64,000 nucleotides of DNA from Streptococcus downei MFe28 (GTDB lineage Bacteria > Bacillota > Bacilli > Lactobacillales > Streptococcaceae), in assembly GCF_900459175.1 (NCBI RefSeq), contig NZ_UHFA01000002.1:992001-1056000 (forward strand), given 5' to 3'. The translations under genes and the position numbers were made by a program. The notes below the pieces were generated by a model, which did no database searches, had not been told where the DNA came from, and saw only the letters and a program-made list of their open reading frames with translations. Of the stretch, positions 26,271 to 35,558 are shown in pieces (position 1 is the stretch's first letter; each line of letters begins with the position of its first letter).

Positions 26271-27398
26271 ATGCCAAGAAGTAAGACAAAGCAAGAAAAT
26301 CCAGACTTGAAACCATCCATTTATAGCCTGACTCGGGACCAGTTGATTGATTGGTCCCTTGAACACGGTCAAAAGAAATTTCGGGCTAGCCAAATCTGGG
26401 ATTGGCTTTATAAGAAAAGGGTCCAATCCTTTGATGAGATGACCAATATTTCCAAGGACTTCATCGCCCTGCTCAAGGAAAATTTTGATTTCAATCCCCT
26501 CAAGCAACGGATTGTCCAGGAGTCGGCTGATGGCACCATCAAGTACCTCTTTGAATTACCCGATGGGATGCTGATTGAAACGGTGCTCATGCGGCAGCAC
26601 TACGGCTTGTCGGTTTGTGTCACCACTCAAGTCGGCTGTAATATCGGTTGTACCTTCTGCGCCAGCGGTCTGATTAAAAAGCAACGGGACCTAAACAACG
26701 GTGAAATCACAGCTCAAATCATGCTGGTGCAAAAGTACCTGGACGACCAAGGAAATGGGGAACGGGTCAGCCATGTGGTGGTCATGGGTATTGGCGAGCC
26801 CTTTGATAATTATGACAATGTCATCCGTTTCTTACGGACCATCAATGACGACAATGGTCTGGCTATCGGAGCCCGTCATATCACGGTTTCCACCTCAGGC
26901 CTAGCCCACAAAATCCGTGAATTTGCCAATGAAGGCATTCAGGTCAATCTGGCCGTTTCCCTTCATGCTCCCAATAACGAGCTACGCTCCAGCATCATGC
27001 GCATCAATCGTTCCTTCCCTCTGGAAAAGCTCTTTGATGCGATTGAGTACTATATCCAGACGACCAACCGTCGGGTCACCTTTGAGTATATCATGCTCAA
27101 CGAAGTCAATGATTATCCTGAGAATGCCCAGGAGCTGGCAGACTTGACCAAGTCCATCCGCAAGCTCTCTTATGTTAACCTCATTCCTTACAATGCAGTT
27201 TCTGAGCATGACCAATACAGCCGTTCGACCAAGGAGCGCGTGGATGCCTTCTATGATGTTCTCAAGAAAAATGGCGTCAACTGCGTGGTCCGTCAAGAGC
27301 ACGGGACAGACATTGATGCAGCCTGTGGTCAATTGCGCTCCAACACCATGAAGCGGGACCGACAAAAGGCCCTAGCTAAGGCAGAGAAAAATGGCTAA
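26271..27398 (+). CDS. rlmN: Dual-specificity RNA methyltransferase RlmN
   Basis: A 375-aa radical-SAM enzyme that makes m2A at position 2503 of 23S rRNA and at position 37 of some tRNAs. The radical-SAM cluster is [11 protein letters not shown], and the GEP block is [15 protein letters not shown]. The C-terminal [22 protein letters not shown] contains the mechanistic Cys of the family. The start ATG 26271 lies directly after yutD. Its stop overlaps the vanZ start by 8 bp. Confidence 0.96.
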   Translation: MPRSKTKQENPDLKPSIYSLTRDQLIDWSLEHGQKKFRASQIWDWLYKKRVQSFDEMTNISKDFIALLKENFDFNPLKQRIVQESADGTIKYLFELPDGMLIETVLMRQHYGLSVCVTTQVGCNIGCTFCASGLIKKQRDLNNGEITAQIMLVQKYLDDQGNGERVSHVVVMGIGEPFDNYDNVIRFLRTINDDNGLAIGARHITVSTSGLAHKIREFANEGIQVNLAVSLHAPNNELRSSIMRINRSFPLEKLFDAIEYYIQTTNRRVTFEYIMLNEVNDYPENAQELADLTKSIRKLSYVNLIPYNAVSEHDQYSRSTKERVDAFYDVLKKNGVNCVVRQEHGTDIDAACGQLRSNTMKRDRQKALAKAEKNG

Positions 27399-27921
27399 GC
27401 TAGTCGAGAAGTGTTTTGCTGCAGAAGCAGAGCTGACAGCAACTGGCCGTCGCCTAGTCTATTTTCTCATAGCAGGTTACAGCCTTTGCCTTCTCTATCT
27501 CTGCTTTTCTCCCCAACCGATTGGGTTGAAAGATGTTGATACCCCTAATATTCATTATTGGGGACAGGTCCCCTATCTCTTGGTTCCCTTCAACTCCTTT
27601 GTCTCCATCGGCAAGTTAGATACCTTCAAAAAACTTTTCTGGGTCATCGGTCAGAATTTTTCAAACTTGCTCCTTTTGACCCCTCTGGTCCTAGGGATTT
27701 TGGCCCTGAAGCCGACTTGGCGACGCTGGCCTTTGGTACTTGCCATGAGTTTTGGCATGAGCCTAGGTATCGAAACGACCCAGGTTATTCTTGACTGGCT
27801 CTTCAATGCCAATCGGGTCTTTGAAGTTGATGACCTCATCTTTAATAGTCTGGGCGGATTGCTTGCCCTAGGCTTGGTCCCTGTGGTAAAATTTCTAGTA
27901 AGGAAAATCAAAAAAACTTAG
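27391..27921 (+). CDS. VanZ-family membrane protein
   Basis: A 176-aa membrane protein with about four hydrophobic segments and the VanZ signature: [18 protein letters not shown], then [31 protein letters not shown]. VanZ proteins are linked to teicoplanin tolerance, but the housekeeping copies next to rlmN have no proven role. Its start overlaps rlmN, showing an operon yutD-rlmN-vanZ. Confidence 0.88.
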   Translation: MAKLVEKCFAAEAELTATGRRLVYFLIAGYSLCLLYLCFSPQPIGLKDVDTPNIHYWGQVPYLLVPFNSFVSIGKLDTFKKLFWVIGQNFSNLLLLTPLVLGILALKPTWRRWPLVLAMSFGMSLGIETTQVILDWLFNANRVFEVDDLIFNSLGGLLALGLVPVVKFLVRKIKKT

Positions 27922-28052
27922 GATGGAATAGCCCCCCACGAGGACTTTATCTTCATCCACGAGACTATCAACTCTTGGGGAAATTACCTATAAGACATTT
28001 GGAGGAGCTCATCCCCACAGGTGTTTGCTCCCAATGCTTTATATAAATAAAC

Positions 28053-28228
28053 AAGAGGCTGGGACGTAATGTCTCAGCTTAGTTTATTTATGCAGTATTA
28101 AACGCTTGACGCAGTGGTTGATTGGAAGTCCTTATCCCTTGCTGGGCAAGTGATAGCGGCCATCCTAATCAACTGTGCGGAGGTGGGACAACGAAATCAA
28201 TTTGACGAAATACTGATTTCTGTCCCAC
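28053..28228 (+). repeat. Streptococcal intergenic hairpin elements
   Basis: GCTGGGAC-GTAAT-GTCTCAGC lies at 28058-28078. A longer element at 28183-28228 has GTGGGACA pairing with TGTCCCAC and an inner CGAAATCA/TGATTTCT stem. Such GTGGGACA hairpins are common between streptococcal genes. A 63-codon ORF crossing them (28114-28305) lacks a ribosome site and is not supported. The remainder of the 27922-28375 gap shows no gene. Confidence 0.6.
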
Positions 28229-28375
28229 TCTCTCTTGTTGTGATTAAATTATTGAGGGGTATGCTTAGAGTTGCCAAGGAGGGACTATCTAAGTCAGATG
28301 TCTAACTAAAGCGGGTAACTCAGTCACCCAGAACCTCTCTCTTATTCTATCTATCACATTTTTCAAGGAACTATT

Positions 28376-30118
28376 ATGATTATCAAAAAACTCTGGTGGT
28401 TTTTCCGGCAGGAAAAACGGCGCTATTTAATTGGGATTCTGTCCTTGAGCCTGGTTAGTGTCCTCAATCTGATTCCGCCCAAGGTCATGGGGAAGGTTAT
28501 TGACTCTATTGATGCCAAGAACCTGACCCTGAATTCCCTTTTAATTAAGCTGGTTATCCTCTTGCTAGCTGCTTTAGGCATGTACCTCTTGCGCCTGATT
28601 TGGCGGGTTTATCTTTTAGGGACCTCTTATCGTTTGGGGACCATTCTTCGTAGTCGCCTCTTTGAGCATTTCACTCAGATGTCGCCTTCTTTTTTCCAAA
28701 AGTATCGGACAGGGGACCTGATGGCCCACGCCACCAATGACATCAACTCCTTGACCATGTTGGCAGGAGCAGGAGTCATGTCGGCTGTCGATGCTTCCAT
28801 TACAGCCTTGGTCACCCTCTTGACCATGCTTTTGACCATTTCCTGGAAGATGACCCTGATTGCTATCCTCCCTCTGCCACTTATGGCCTGGACCACTTCT
28901 TGGCTGGGACGCAAGAATCATGAATCCTTCAAGGCAGCCCTGGCCTCATTTTCTGACCTCAATAATAAGGTTCAAGAAAGTATCTCAGGGATCAAGGTGA
29001 CCAAGTCCTTTGGCTACCAGGCCGATGAGTCTGCTAGTTTTGCGCAAACCAACCAGGCTAATTTTCGCAAGAACCTGATCAGCATGCGCTACAACTCCAT
29101 GTTTACCCCTGTTACCATGATTTTTGTCGGCTCCTCCTATGTCCTGACGCTCTTGGTGGGGGCCTACCTGATTTCGGCAGGTCAGCTCACAGTCGGAAGT
29201 CTGGTTACCTTCATTACCTATCTGGATATGCTGGTTTGGCCCTTGCAGGCCATTGGCTTCCTCTTTAATATTAGCCAGCGGGGTAATGTTTCCTATGATC
29301 GGATTTCCAAACTTCTGGCTGAAGAAAGTGATGTTCAAGAAACAGACTATCCCCTAGCTGAGATTGAAAATGGCCCAATCAGCTACGATATTGACCGCTT
29401 TGCCTATGAGGACGAAGCGACCCTCTCCAATATCCATTTCCAACTGGAAAAAGGCCAAACCCTAGGTCTGGTCGGCCAAACGGGTTCAGGCAAAACCAGT
29501 CTCCTGAAATTACTCCTGCGAGAATATGATGTCCAAGAGGGTGATATCAAACTCAATGGTCACAATATCAAGGACTACAAGCTTTCTGACCTCCGCAGTC
29601 TCATGGGCTATGTCCCCCAGGACCAATTTCTCTTTGCCATGTCCATTCTAGAAAATATCCGTTTTTCCAATCCAGCTTTGACCTTGGACCAAGTCCAAGA
29701 GGCAGCTAAGCTAGCCCAGGTCTACGATGACATTGTCGCCATGCCAGAGGGCTTTGAAACCCTGATTAGTGAAAAAGGGGTCTCCCTCTCTGGTGGTCAG
29801 AAACAACGGATTGCCATGGCTCGGGCCATGATTATGGACCCAGAGATTCTGATTCTGGACGACTCCCTCTCGGCTGTTGATGCCAAGACAGAAAATGCTA
29901 TCATCGAGCACCTCAAGGAAACCCGTCAGGGCAAGACGACCCTGATTACTGCCCATCGCCTCAGTGCCGTCGTTCACAGCGATTTAATTCTGGTCATGCA
30001 AGATGGCCGTATCGTTGAGCGTGGTCGTCATGATGACTTGCTGGCTCAAGGTGGCTGGTATGCCAGGACCTACGCTTCCCAACAATTAGAAATGGAAGGA
30101 GGAGACCATGGAGAATGA
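28376..30118 (+). CDS. ABC exporter half-transporter, first subunit
   Basis: A 580-aa protein with an N-terminal type I exporter membrane domain (six helices, residues ~15-300) and a C-terminal ATPase: Walker A GQTGSGKTS, signature SLSGGQKQRIAMARAM and Walker B EILILDDSLSAVD. The residue after Walker B is Asp rather than the catalytic Glu, so this is the degenerate-site partner of a heterodimer (as in LmrC, YheI, PatA). AAGGA precedes ATG 28376. It overlaps the second subunit by 11 bp. Confidence 0.92.
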   Translation: MIIKKLWWFFRQEKRRYLIGILSLSLVSVLNLIPPKVMGKVIDSIDAKNLTLNSLLIKLVILLLAALGMYLLRLIWRVYLLGTSYRLGTILRSRLFEHFTQMSPSFFQKYRTGDLMAHATNDINSLTMLAGAGVMSAVDASITALVTLLTMLLTISWKMTLIAILPLPLMAWTTSWLGRKNHESFKAALASFSDLNNKVQESISGIKVTKSFGYQADESASFAQTNQANFRKNLISMRYNSMFTPVTMIFVGSSYVLTLLVGAYLISAGQLTVGSLVTFITYLDMLVWPLQAIGFLFNISQRGNVSYDRISKLLAEESDVQETDYPLAEIENGPISYDIDRFAYEDEATLSNIHFQLEKGQTLGLVGQTGSGKTSLLKLLLREYDVQEGDIKLNGHNIKDYKLSDLRSLMGYVPQDQFLFAMSILENIRFSNPALTLDQVQEAAKLAQVYDDIVAMPEGFETLISEKGVSLSGGQKQRIAMARAMIMDPEILILDDSLSAVDAKTENAIIEHLKETRQGKTTLITAHRLSAVVHSDLILVMQDGRIVERGRHDDLLAQGGWYARTYASQQLEMEGGDHGE

Positions 30119-31859
30119 GACCCAAATCATGGGCCAATGGCAGGTCTTTAGACGCCTGCTGGCCTATCTCAAAACCTATAAGTGGCTGACCTCCCTGGCT
30201 CTAGCCTTCCTGCTTTTGACCTCAGTGGTGCAGACGGTTATTCCCTTGGTGGCTCGCTATTTTATTGACCACTATATCCAACAGGTCAGTCAGCTGGCCC
30301 TCACGGTCCTGGCTGGTTACTTCCTGCTCTATGTCCTGCAGATGATTTTTTCCTACGTGGGGAATTACCTCTTTGCCAAGGTGGCCTATGCCATCGTTCG
30401 CGATATTCGTCAAGATGCTTTTGACAATATCCAAAAACTGGGCATGGCTTATTTTGACCAGACCCCTGCGGGCTCCATCGTTTCTCGCCTGACCAACGAT
30501 ACCGAAGCCATTAGCCAGATGTTTACCGGAATTCTGTCCAGCTTCATCTCGGCTATCTTTATCTTTGCGACCACCCTCTATACCATGATTGTCCTTGATG
30601 TCCGTCTGACAATTTTGGTAGCCTTCTTCCTGCCCTTTATCTTTGTTCTAGTTGACCTCTACCGCAAGAAATCCATGACGGTCATCGAAGCAACTAGGGC
30701 CCGGCTCAGCGACATCAACACCAAGTTGTCCGAGTCTATTGAAGGCATCAGGGTCATTCAGGCCTTTCGCCAAGAAAATCGCCTAAAAGAAGAATTTGAG
30801 GAAATCAACCAGAGCCACCTGGTCTACGCCAACCGCTCGGTTCTCCTAGATTCAGTCTTTCTCAGACCGGCCATGTCCCTGCTCAAACTTTTGGGCTATG
30901 CCGTACTCATGGCCTACTTTGGCCTGACCTGGAAGACCTTCGGCATTACGGCAGGTCTCATGTATGCCTTTATCCAGTACATCAATCGGCTTTTTGACCC
31001 CCTGATTTCGGTCACCCAGAATTTTTCTACCCTCCAGACCTCTATGGTTTCGGCTGGGCGGGTCTTTAAACTCATTGACCGCAGGGACTACGAGCCCCAG
31101 CAGGCCAATCAGGACCTGCAGGTGACCCAGGGCAATATCGAATTTAAAAATGTCAGCTTTTCCTATGATGGCAAGCGTCAGATTCTGGATAATATTAGCT
31201 TCAAGGTCCAAAAAGGGCAGACCATTGCCTTTGTTGGACCGACAGGTTCTGGCAAGTCCTCCATCATCAATGTCTTTATGCGTTTCTATGAATTTGGCTC
31301 GGGGCAAGTCCTCCTAGACGGCCATGACATCAGAGACTATTCACAGGCAGAACTTCGTTCCTCTGTGGGACTGGTCTTGCAGGATCCCTTCCTCTATCAT
31401 GGGACCATTTCCTCCAATATCCGCATGTATCAGGATATTTCCGACCAGGAAGTCAAAGCAGCAGCAGACTTTGTTGATGCCAGCGACTTTATTGAAAAAC
31501 TACCCCAGGGCTATGATGAACCCGTGACCGAGCGAGGCTCCACTTTTTCAACGGGTCAGCGTCAGCTCCTAGCCTTTGCTAGAACGGTGGCCAGCCAACC
31601 TAAGGTCTTGATTCTAGACGAAGCGACGGCTAATATTGACTCGGAGACCGAGGACGTCATCCAAAATTCCCTCAAGAAGATGCGACAAGGCAGAACCACC
31701 ATCGCCATCGCCCACCGCCTCTCGACTATCCAAGATGCCAACTGCATCTATGTCCTAGACAAGGGCCGCATCATCGAATCGGGCACCCACGAGCAACTCC
31801 TAGCCCAGCAGGGCACCTACCACCGCATGTATCAGCTCCAAGCAGGGATGATGGATTAA
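30108..31859 (+). CDS. ABC exporter half-transporter, second subunit
   Basis: A 583-aa partner with an exporter membrane domain and an ATPase: Walker A GPTGSGKSS, Walker B VLILDEATANIDSE with the canonical catalytic Glu, and ITIAIAHRLSTI-type H-loop residues (TTIAIAHRLSTI). Its signature is degenerate (TFSTGQRQLLAFAR, lacking the second Gly of LSGGQ), as in LmrD/YheH/PatB-type heterodimers. The start ATG 30108 lies in the end of the first subunit with GGAGGAG before it. Likely a multidrug exporter; the substrate is unknown. Confidence 0.92.
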   Translation: MENETQIMGQWQVFRRLLAYLKTYKWLTSLALAFLLLTSVVQTVIPLVARYFIDHYIQQVSQLALTVLAGYFLLYVLQMIFSYVGNYLFAKVAYAIVRDIRQDAFDNIQKLGMAYFDQTPAGSIVSRLTNDTEAISQMFTGILSSFISAIFIFATTLYTMIVLDVRLTILVAFFLPFIFVLVDLYRKKSMTVIEATRARLSDINTKLSESIEGIRVIQAFRQENRLKEEFEEINQSHLVYANRSVLLDSVFLRPAMSLLKLLGYAVLMAYFGLTWKTFGITAGLMYAFIQYINRLFDPLISVTQNFSTLQTSMVSAGRVFKLIDRRDYEPQQANQDLQVTQGNIEFKNVSFSYDGKRQILDNISFKVQKGQTIAFVGPTGSGKSSIINVFMRFYEFGSGQVLLDGHDIRDYSQAELRSSVGLVLQDPFLYHGTISSNIRMYQDISDQEVKAAADFVDASDFIEKLPQGYDEPVTERGSTFSTGQRQLLAFARTVASQPKVLILDEATANIDSETEDVIQNSLKKMRQGRTTIAIAHRLSTIQDANCIYVLDKGRIIESGTHEQLLAQQGTYHRMYQLQAGMMD

Positions 31860-31948
31860 ACAAATGGTAAAGATTTGTGGCTACATTCCCATTACCTGGC
31901 CAATAGCCTTGCTCTTTCTTTTAAAGTCCAAGAACCTAAAAATAAGCA

Positions 31949-31986
31949 ACAGCCTTCTATCCATCATTGAATAGAAGGCTGTTTTT
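31949..31986 (+). terminator. ABC exporter operon terminator
   Basis: ACAGCCTTCTAT and ATAGAAGGCTGT form a perfect 12-bp stem followed by TTTTT. Confidence 0.9.
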
Positions 31987-32001
31987 GGTAGTAAATTATT
32001 G

Positions 32002-32031
32002 TTAGTAATAAGACTAATTTTGTGTTATAAT
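32002..32031 (+). promoter_or_regulatory. Promoter of the candidate toxin mRNA
   Basis: TGTTATAAT (TATAAT at 32026-32031) is an extended -10 box, with TTAGTA 18 bp upstream. The predicted RNA starts near 32038 and ends at the terminator near 32676. Confidence 0.65.
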
Positions 32032-32092
32032 GGCCTCGTAAAGAAGTGAAGACGGTGGTTACAATCCTATTTCTGAAAGTGAGGTGATGCCT

Positions 32093-32167
32093 ATGCGGTA
32101 CTCATCGAAATCTAACAGAATTGAACTCGCCTACACCACTGTGGAAAAAGAGAGGTGGCTGTTTTGA
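32093..32167 (+). CDS. Small leader ORF in the toxin mRNA
   Basis: 24 codons (MRYSSKSNRIELAYTTVEKE then RWLF) with a strong ribosome site, GAGGTGAT, before ATG 32093. It lies in the long 5' leader of the candidate type I toxin and could couple leader translation to toxin control. Whether the peptide is made is unknown. CCACT and AGGTGG inside its 3' half can pair. Confidence 0.4.
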   Translation: MRYSSKSNRIELAYTTVEKERWLF

Positions 32168-32274
32168 CTTTAGTCAATTACAGCCAAGACTACCTTGAGG
32201 TGCAAATCGGGCTTGGAGCTTGATGCTCTATCACCCGATTTTCTACCTCACATTTTTATTGTTAGGTTCGGGTT

Positions 32275-32446
32275 AAAAAGGTCTCCCAGACCTTTTTAAT
32301 CCTTTGTGGTGCTTGACGGCTCTGCGACACGAAGCTAAAACAGTTGATAACAATGCTTTAGCGGAGTTAGTCAGGGACATAGAAAACTTCGGTAGAAGTT
32401 TTCGTAGCAAGTCTAAATATTAACAATTGACTTGCCTTGTCCGTGG
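32275..32446 (+). repeat. Hairpin-chain element inside the toxin leader (copy d)
   Basis: It shares the linker order GCGACAC-GAAG, GGAGTTAGTCAGGGACATA, CGTAG and TTGTCCGTGG with the right half of the BOX-like copy at 1618. The stems differ: AAAAAGGTCT/AGACCTTTTT, GCTAAA/TTTAGC, GAAAACTT/AAGTTTTC and GCAAGTC/GACTTGC. All remain paired. No BOX ends are present. Confidence 0.65.
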
Positions 32447-32471
32447 TATCTTGTGGAAGGGAGGTAACTCT

Positions 32472-32573
32472 TTGACTGCTTTTGAAGTGGTAGAGACGAT
32501 TTTAGGTTTTGCTATGTTTACTATAGCCCTAATCAGTCTTTGTTACCAAATCTTCAAAAATAGTAAAAAATAA
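32472..32573 (+). CDS. Holin-like small hydrophobic toxin (type I toxin candidate)
   Basis: 33 codons starting at TTG 32472 with GGGAGG seven bases upstream. The product has an N-terminal TAFEVVETILGFAMFTIALI, one membrane helix, and a basic tail QIFKNSKK. This pattern (x-x-x-[YF]E...[ML]...FA-helix-KK) matches the putative holin-like toxin (Hol-Tox/TxpA-like) peptides of Firmicutes. It is too short for most gene finders. An antisense RNA ends inside its last codons. Toxicity is inference. Confidence 0.75.
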   Translation: MTAFEVVETILGFAMFTIALISLCYQIFKNSKK

Positions 32574-32601
32574 CCGTCATCGCTTTGGATACATGACGGT
32601 T
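32572..32601 (-). terminator. Antitoxin RNA terminator
   Basis: A 9-bp perfect stem. The T run (TTTTTT) lies only on the minus-strand side, so it terminates the antisense transcript rather than the toxin mRNA. Confidence 0.7.
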
Positions 32602-32648
32602 AATAAATAAATTAATCAAATGTGACCACCGTTTAACGGCTTTACATG

Positions 32649-32676
32649 GGGTCTTGTTGGTCGCAAGGCCCTTTTT
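32649..32676 (+). terminator. Toxin mRNA terminator
   Basis: GGGTCTTG and CAAGGCCC (8 bp with one G-U) followed by TTTTTCT. Just upstream, GTGACCACCGT (32622-32632) can pair with ACGGTGGTTAC at the mRNA 5' end (32052-32062), a long-range 5'-3' lock. Confidence 0.7.
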
Positions 32677-32782
32677 CTATTGTTATTTTACCATAGTTAG
32701 GTAAGATTGCAAGCTTTAGGTAAAACGAAGGAATTTTCAAGTTTTGACACCATTTTATGCTCAGGCAGAAGAAAAAGTAGTC

Positions 32783-32819
32783 AAAAAAAGATGAACCCCC
32801 TAAAATAGAAGGTCTCATC
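32783..32819 (-). terminator. Terminator of the LPXTG gene
   Basis: On the minus strand, GATGAGACC and GGTTCATC form a stem followed by TTTTTTT, 20 bp past the stop codon. Confidence 0.7.
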
Positions 32820-32838
32820 CTTTTGTGATCTTTATAGC

Positions 32839-34365
32839 TTAGTCTTCTTTTTTAAGTTTGCCTGCACCAGCCAAACCAAGTCCAGCCATGACCATAACAG
32901 CACCGATAGCTGTTACAGCACTTTGAGCTGAGTCACCTGTAGATGGCAGGTTCTTGTCTTCCTTGCTAGCAGTGGCAGAAGCACTACCCATGCCAGCTCC
33001 TTGGCTTGTGGCTTGAACCGTCTTAGGAGCTAGAGGACTAGCTTGGCCGTTACCGGCAGAGCCTTGGCCGTTACCGGCAGAGCCTTGACCGTTTCCTGCA
33101 GCAGGATCCTTGGCCTGATCGCCAGTCTTTTGGTCTGGCTTAGCATTAGGATCCTTGGTCACATAGTGGAAAATGGTCTTAGGCAAGAACATGACTCGTT
33201 TACCATTATAGGTCAAGATCCAGTTGCCGTTAGCATCCTTGGTAGTAGCAGCGAAACCATCTTCATTTTTGACATTGGAATTGCTACCAATTTCCAGCAT
33301 AGCGTAGAAGCCACCAGTTTCTTTACCGGTACCATTAGCGATACCTAGGGCCATACCGTCACCGCTGTTAGAGAGGATGGAAATAGCGTGGCCAAATGAA
33401 CTCATACCATTTGCATCATCCTTGCTACCTGCAATATTAAAGTAATCGGCGAACCAGTTGAGGGCCAGGTAATAGGCTGTTGCTTGGTCAGACCCCAAGT
33501 TTTTACCATCTTTAGTTGGTGTAATAGTGCTAAGGGAATCTTCATGGCCATCTTCGGAATAAATTTGTACGCCAGAAGGATAGGCTAATTTAGTCTCATG
33601 GTCAATGCTATCAGACTCTTGGGCCTCTTCATCAGCACGGCTTTGTGCCCAGTTCTTCATCAAGTCGTTAGCATCTGGAACGGGAACATTGATACCATTG
33701 ATTTGACGCAATTGGGTCAAGTATTCGTTTAAATATTTGGCAATGTTGTCAGCATTTGGTGTATAAGCTTGGCTTGGGTCATCGATAGTGATGTAAACAT
33801 CCTGAGAACCATCATAATTGACATCGGTAACAGGAGCCGTTTTTGCTGTGGCTGTTAATGTCTTATCAAAGTCAACACTACCGTATTCAGTAGTATCTTC
33901 TGGCTTGGTGGTTACAGCGGGTGCAGGCTGTTGACTGGCTGTAGATTTTGGTGTGACACCTTGTGCTTGTTCATTGCCATTATTGTTAGTTCCTTGGCCC
34001 GCAGCAGTAGCTGGTTGGACGGTTGTCGTAGCGGCATCTTGGACAGGAGCGGCACTAGCAGTATCTTGACTTGGTGCTACTGGTGTAGCTTCATTCGTTT
34101 GTGTAACTTGAGCTACTGGGGTGGTCACAGCTGTCTCTTGATTTTGAGTGCTGGTATCGACAGTTGTATTTTCAAAACTTACTTGCTCTTGCTTGCTACC
34201 AGCTGTCTCCTTGGTTTGAGTAGCTGTATCTGTTGTTGCTGATGCACTGGCTTCATCGGCATGGACAGTTGCACCGACACCCATGGCAATGGTAGTCGTA
34301 GCCAGGATGGCTCCACAGAGACCGGCGAATTTAGTTTTACGTTTGCTGAATGTGTTCTTCTGCAT
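32839..34365 (-). CDS. LPXTG cell-wall-anchored surface protein
   Basis: 508 aa. The signal peptide is FSKRKTKFAGLCGAILATTT...VHADE. A Thr/Gln/Ala-rich low-complexity region spans residues ~40-170. A folded domain (about 185-400, with LTQLRQINGINVPVPDANDL, YPSGVQIYSEDGHEDS and ALNWFADYFN) resembles SEC10/PgrA-like or CAP-like surface domains; that assignment is tentative. A short GNGQGSA repeat precedes the sorting signal LPSTG, a hydrophobic stretch and the charged tail KLKKED. Sortase A should link it to peptidoglycan. It may act in adhesion; binding partner unknown. Confidence 0.88.
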   Translation of the reverse strand: MQKNTFSKRKTKFAGLCGAILATTTIAMGVGATVHADEASASATTDTATQTKETAGSKQEQVSFENTTVDTSTQNQETAVTTPVAQVTQTNEATPVAPSQDTASAAPVQDAATTTVQPATAAGQGTNNNGNEQAQGVTPKSTASQQPAPAVTTKPEDTTEYGSVDFDKTLTATAKTAPVTDVNYDGSQDVYITIDDPSQAYTPNADNIAKYLNEYLTQLRQINGINVPVPDANDLMKNWAQSRADEEAQESDSIDHETKLAYPSGVQIYSEDGHEDSLSTITPTKDGKNLGSDQATAYYLALNWFADYFNIAGSKDDANGMSSFGHAISILSNSGDGMALGIANGTGKETGGFYAMLEIGSNSNVKNEDGFAATTKDANGNWILTYNGKRVMFLPKTIFHYVTKDPNAKPDQKTGDQAKDPAAGNGQGSAGNGQGSAGNGQASPLAPKTVQATSQGAGMGSASATASKEDKNLPSTGDSAQSAVTAIGAVMVMAGLGLAGAGKLKKED

Positions 34366-34828
34366 AGTAGTTCCTATCTAATAATTTTATTTGACAGTAA
34401 AGTATTCTAACATAGATGAAGGATTAAGCAATAAGCCTCAAGAGGAGAAAGGGGTCTTTGTAATCGTTTTCGGACAAATAAGACAAAATGATTGCTAGAG
34501 TAAAATCCCCCATGCTTAAAGCCCAATTTTGATTTTTGGCTTCTAAAAAATTACTAACTAGGCTAAAAATTAAAAAATCATGTCGTCTTTGTTACAAAGG
34601 TCTCAAATGTAACTAGACAGGCTAGAAAGCTTGATCTTATAAGCTTTTCTGACTAGGTGGCAAAATTTTGACTTTAAAAATTTTAGGTTAGAGATTTTAA
34701 GTTTGGGGATATTGTCAGAAAAATTAACTTCTTTTCACTTTCTCAATAAATATGGTCATTAAGCTTGTCTTTTCTAAAGTTTGTGATAGACTTAAGGCAT
34801 ATTTAAGAAAATGAGGTTAAGAGTTGTC
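34366..34828 (-). other. Upstream region of the LPXTG gene
   Basis: About 460 bp of AT-rich non-coding DNA. On the minus strand TAGAAT sits about 40 bp before the LPXTG start codon as a possible -10 box. On the plus strand TTGTCT (about 34767) and TAGACT are a weak promoter candidate for the next gene. No other structure seen. Confidence 0.45.
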
Positions 34829-35287
34829 ATGAAAGCATATGATTTAAACACGATTAACCAAACCAAGGCAGAACTGGGCTACAGTCCCAATAGCCTCAAT
34901 CTAACAGTCTTCACGGGACCAGGCAATAGCGCGGCCCTATTTTCCTACTGGCTGATTATCTTTGCCAGAACCTTCTATAATTTATCCTTTGAACAAGGTG
35001 GTCTTCTCCTGATTCAACGCAGCAAGGCCACCAATAAACTGCTTAAGGATAAGTATTACTTCATCAAGAATGATGATATTCAGTCCATTGAACTGAAGAA
35101 GGACAGTCATAAGTTCACTAACCGCTTGGCACTAGGAATGTTTTCCCCTACCCTTCTAGGATTTGGTCTCAGCGGGCTCTTTATCAATCAAGGTCAGCTT
35201 CTCATAGTTCTCCTATTTCTGGTAACCTTGGTCATGAGCCTTATCTTTATCCGTTTTAATCTCAGTCGCCTCCCACAAGATTCCTAG
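34829..35287 (+). CDS. Small membrane protein of unknown function
   Basis: A 152-aa protein from ATG 34829 (MKAYDLNTINQTKAELGY); an alternative ATG at 34811 would add six residues. It has a possible hydrophobic segment around residue 30-45 (NSAALFSYWLIIFART) and two clear membrane helices near the C-terminus (LGMFSPTLLGFGLSGLFI and LLIVLLFLVTLVMSLIFIRF). The middle (QRSKATNKLLKDKYYFIKND) is PH-like in flavour. No family recognised and no clear operon partner. Confidence 0.65.
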   Translation: MKAYDLNTINQTKAELGYSPNSLNLTVFTGPGNSAALFSYWLIIFARTFYNLSFEQGGLLLIQRSKATNKLLKDKYYFIKNDDIQSIELKKDSHKFTNRLALGMFSPTLLGFGLSGLFINQGQLLIVLLFLVTLVMSLIFIRFNLSRLPQDS

Positions 35288-35374
35288 TTTTGCTCGCACA
35301 AAAAAACAGCATCAGATAACTGCAGACTGGCCCATGGGCTAAGTCGTTCTTAAAATTTGCTACCGTAAAAAATC

Positions 35375-35414
35375 GCAGGGCTCGTCCTTTTCCAGCTGGA
35401 CCCCCTGCTTTTTT
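35375..35414 (+). terminator. Intrinsic terminator
   Basis: GCAGGG and CCCTGC close a long hairpin followed by TTTTTT. Confidence 0.7.
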
Positions 35415-35558
35415 ACATTTATCGCTTTTTTTTTAGTCTTTATGGCAACTTTCTGGACCTGGGACCTTAGCCCTAAATTGGGCAGAAGGCCCCAAAAAAG
35501 CTAAGAATTTTGATATAATGAAAGTGTTTTATTAGAAAGAATGAAGTAGGAATTAGCA

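Larger units (their letters stand above)
32564..32678 (-). ncRNA. Candidate antisense RNA antitoxin
   Basis: On the minus strand, TTGCAA (32712-32707), a 16-bp spacer and TAAAAT (32690-32685) predict a start near 32678. The RNA would end at a hairpin (AACCGTCAT/ATGACGGTT, 32572-32601) followed on this strand by ATTTTTTA. It would be about 115 nt long and fully complementary to the 3' end of the toxin mRNA, the geometry of txpA/RatA and bsrG/SR4. Confidence 0.65.

Noticed and set aside
28114..28305. A 63-codon ORF between vanZ and the ABC exporter
   Set aside because: It overlaps intergenic hairpin elements, has no ribosome site and resembles no protein family.
32093..32167. The 24-codon leader ORF as the toxin itself
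   Set aside because: It is hydrophilic with no membrane segment. The hydrophobic 33-aa ORF downstream fits known type I toxins better.
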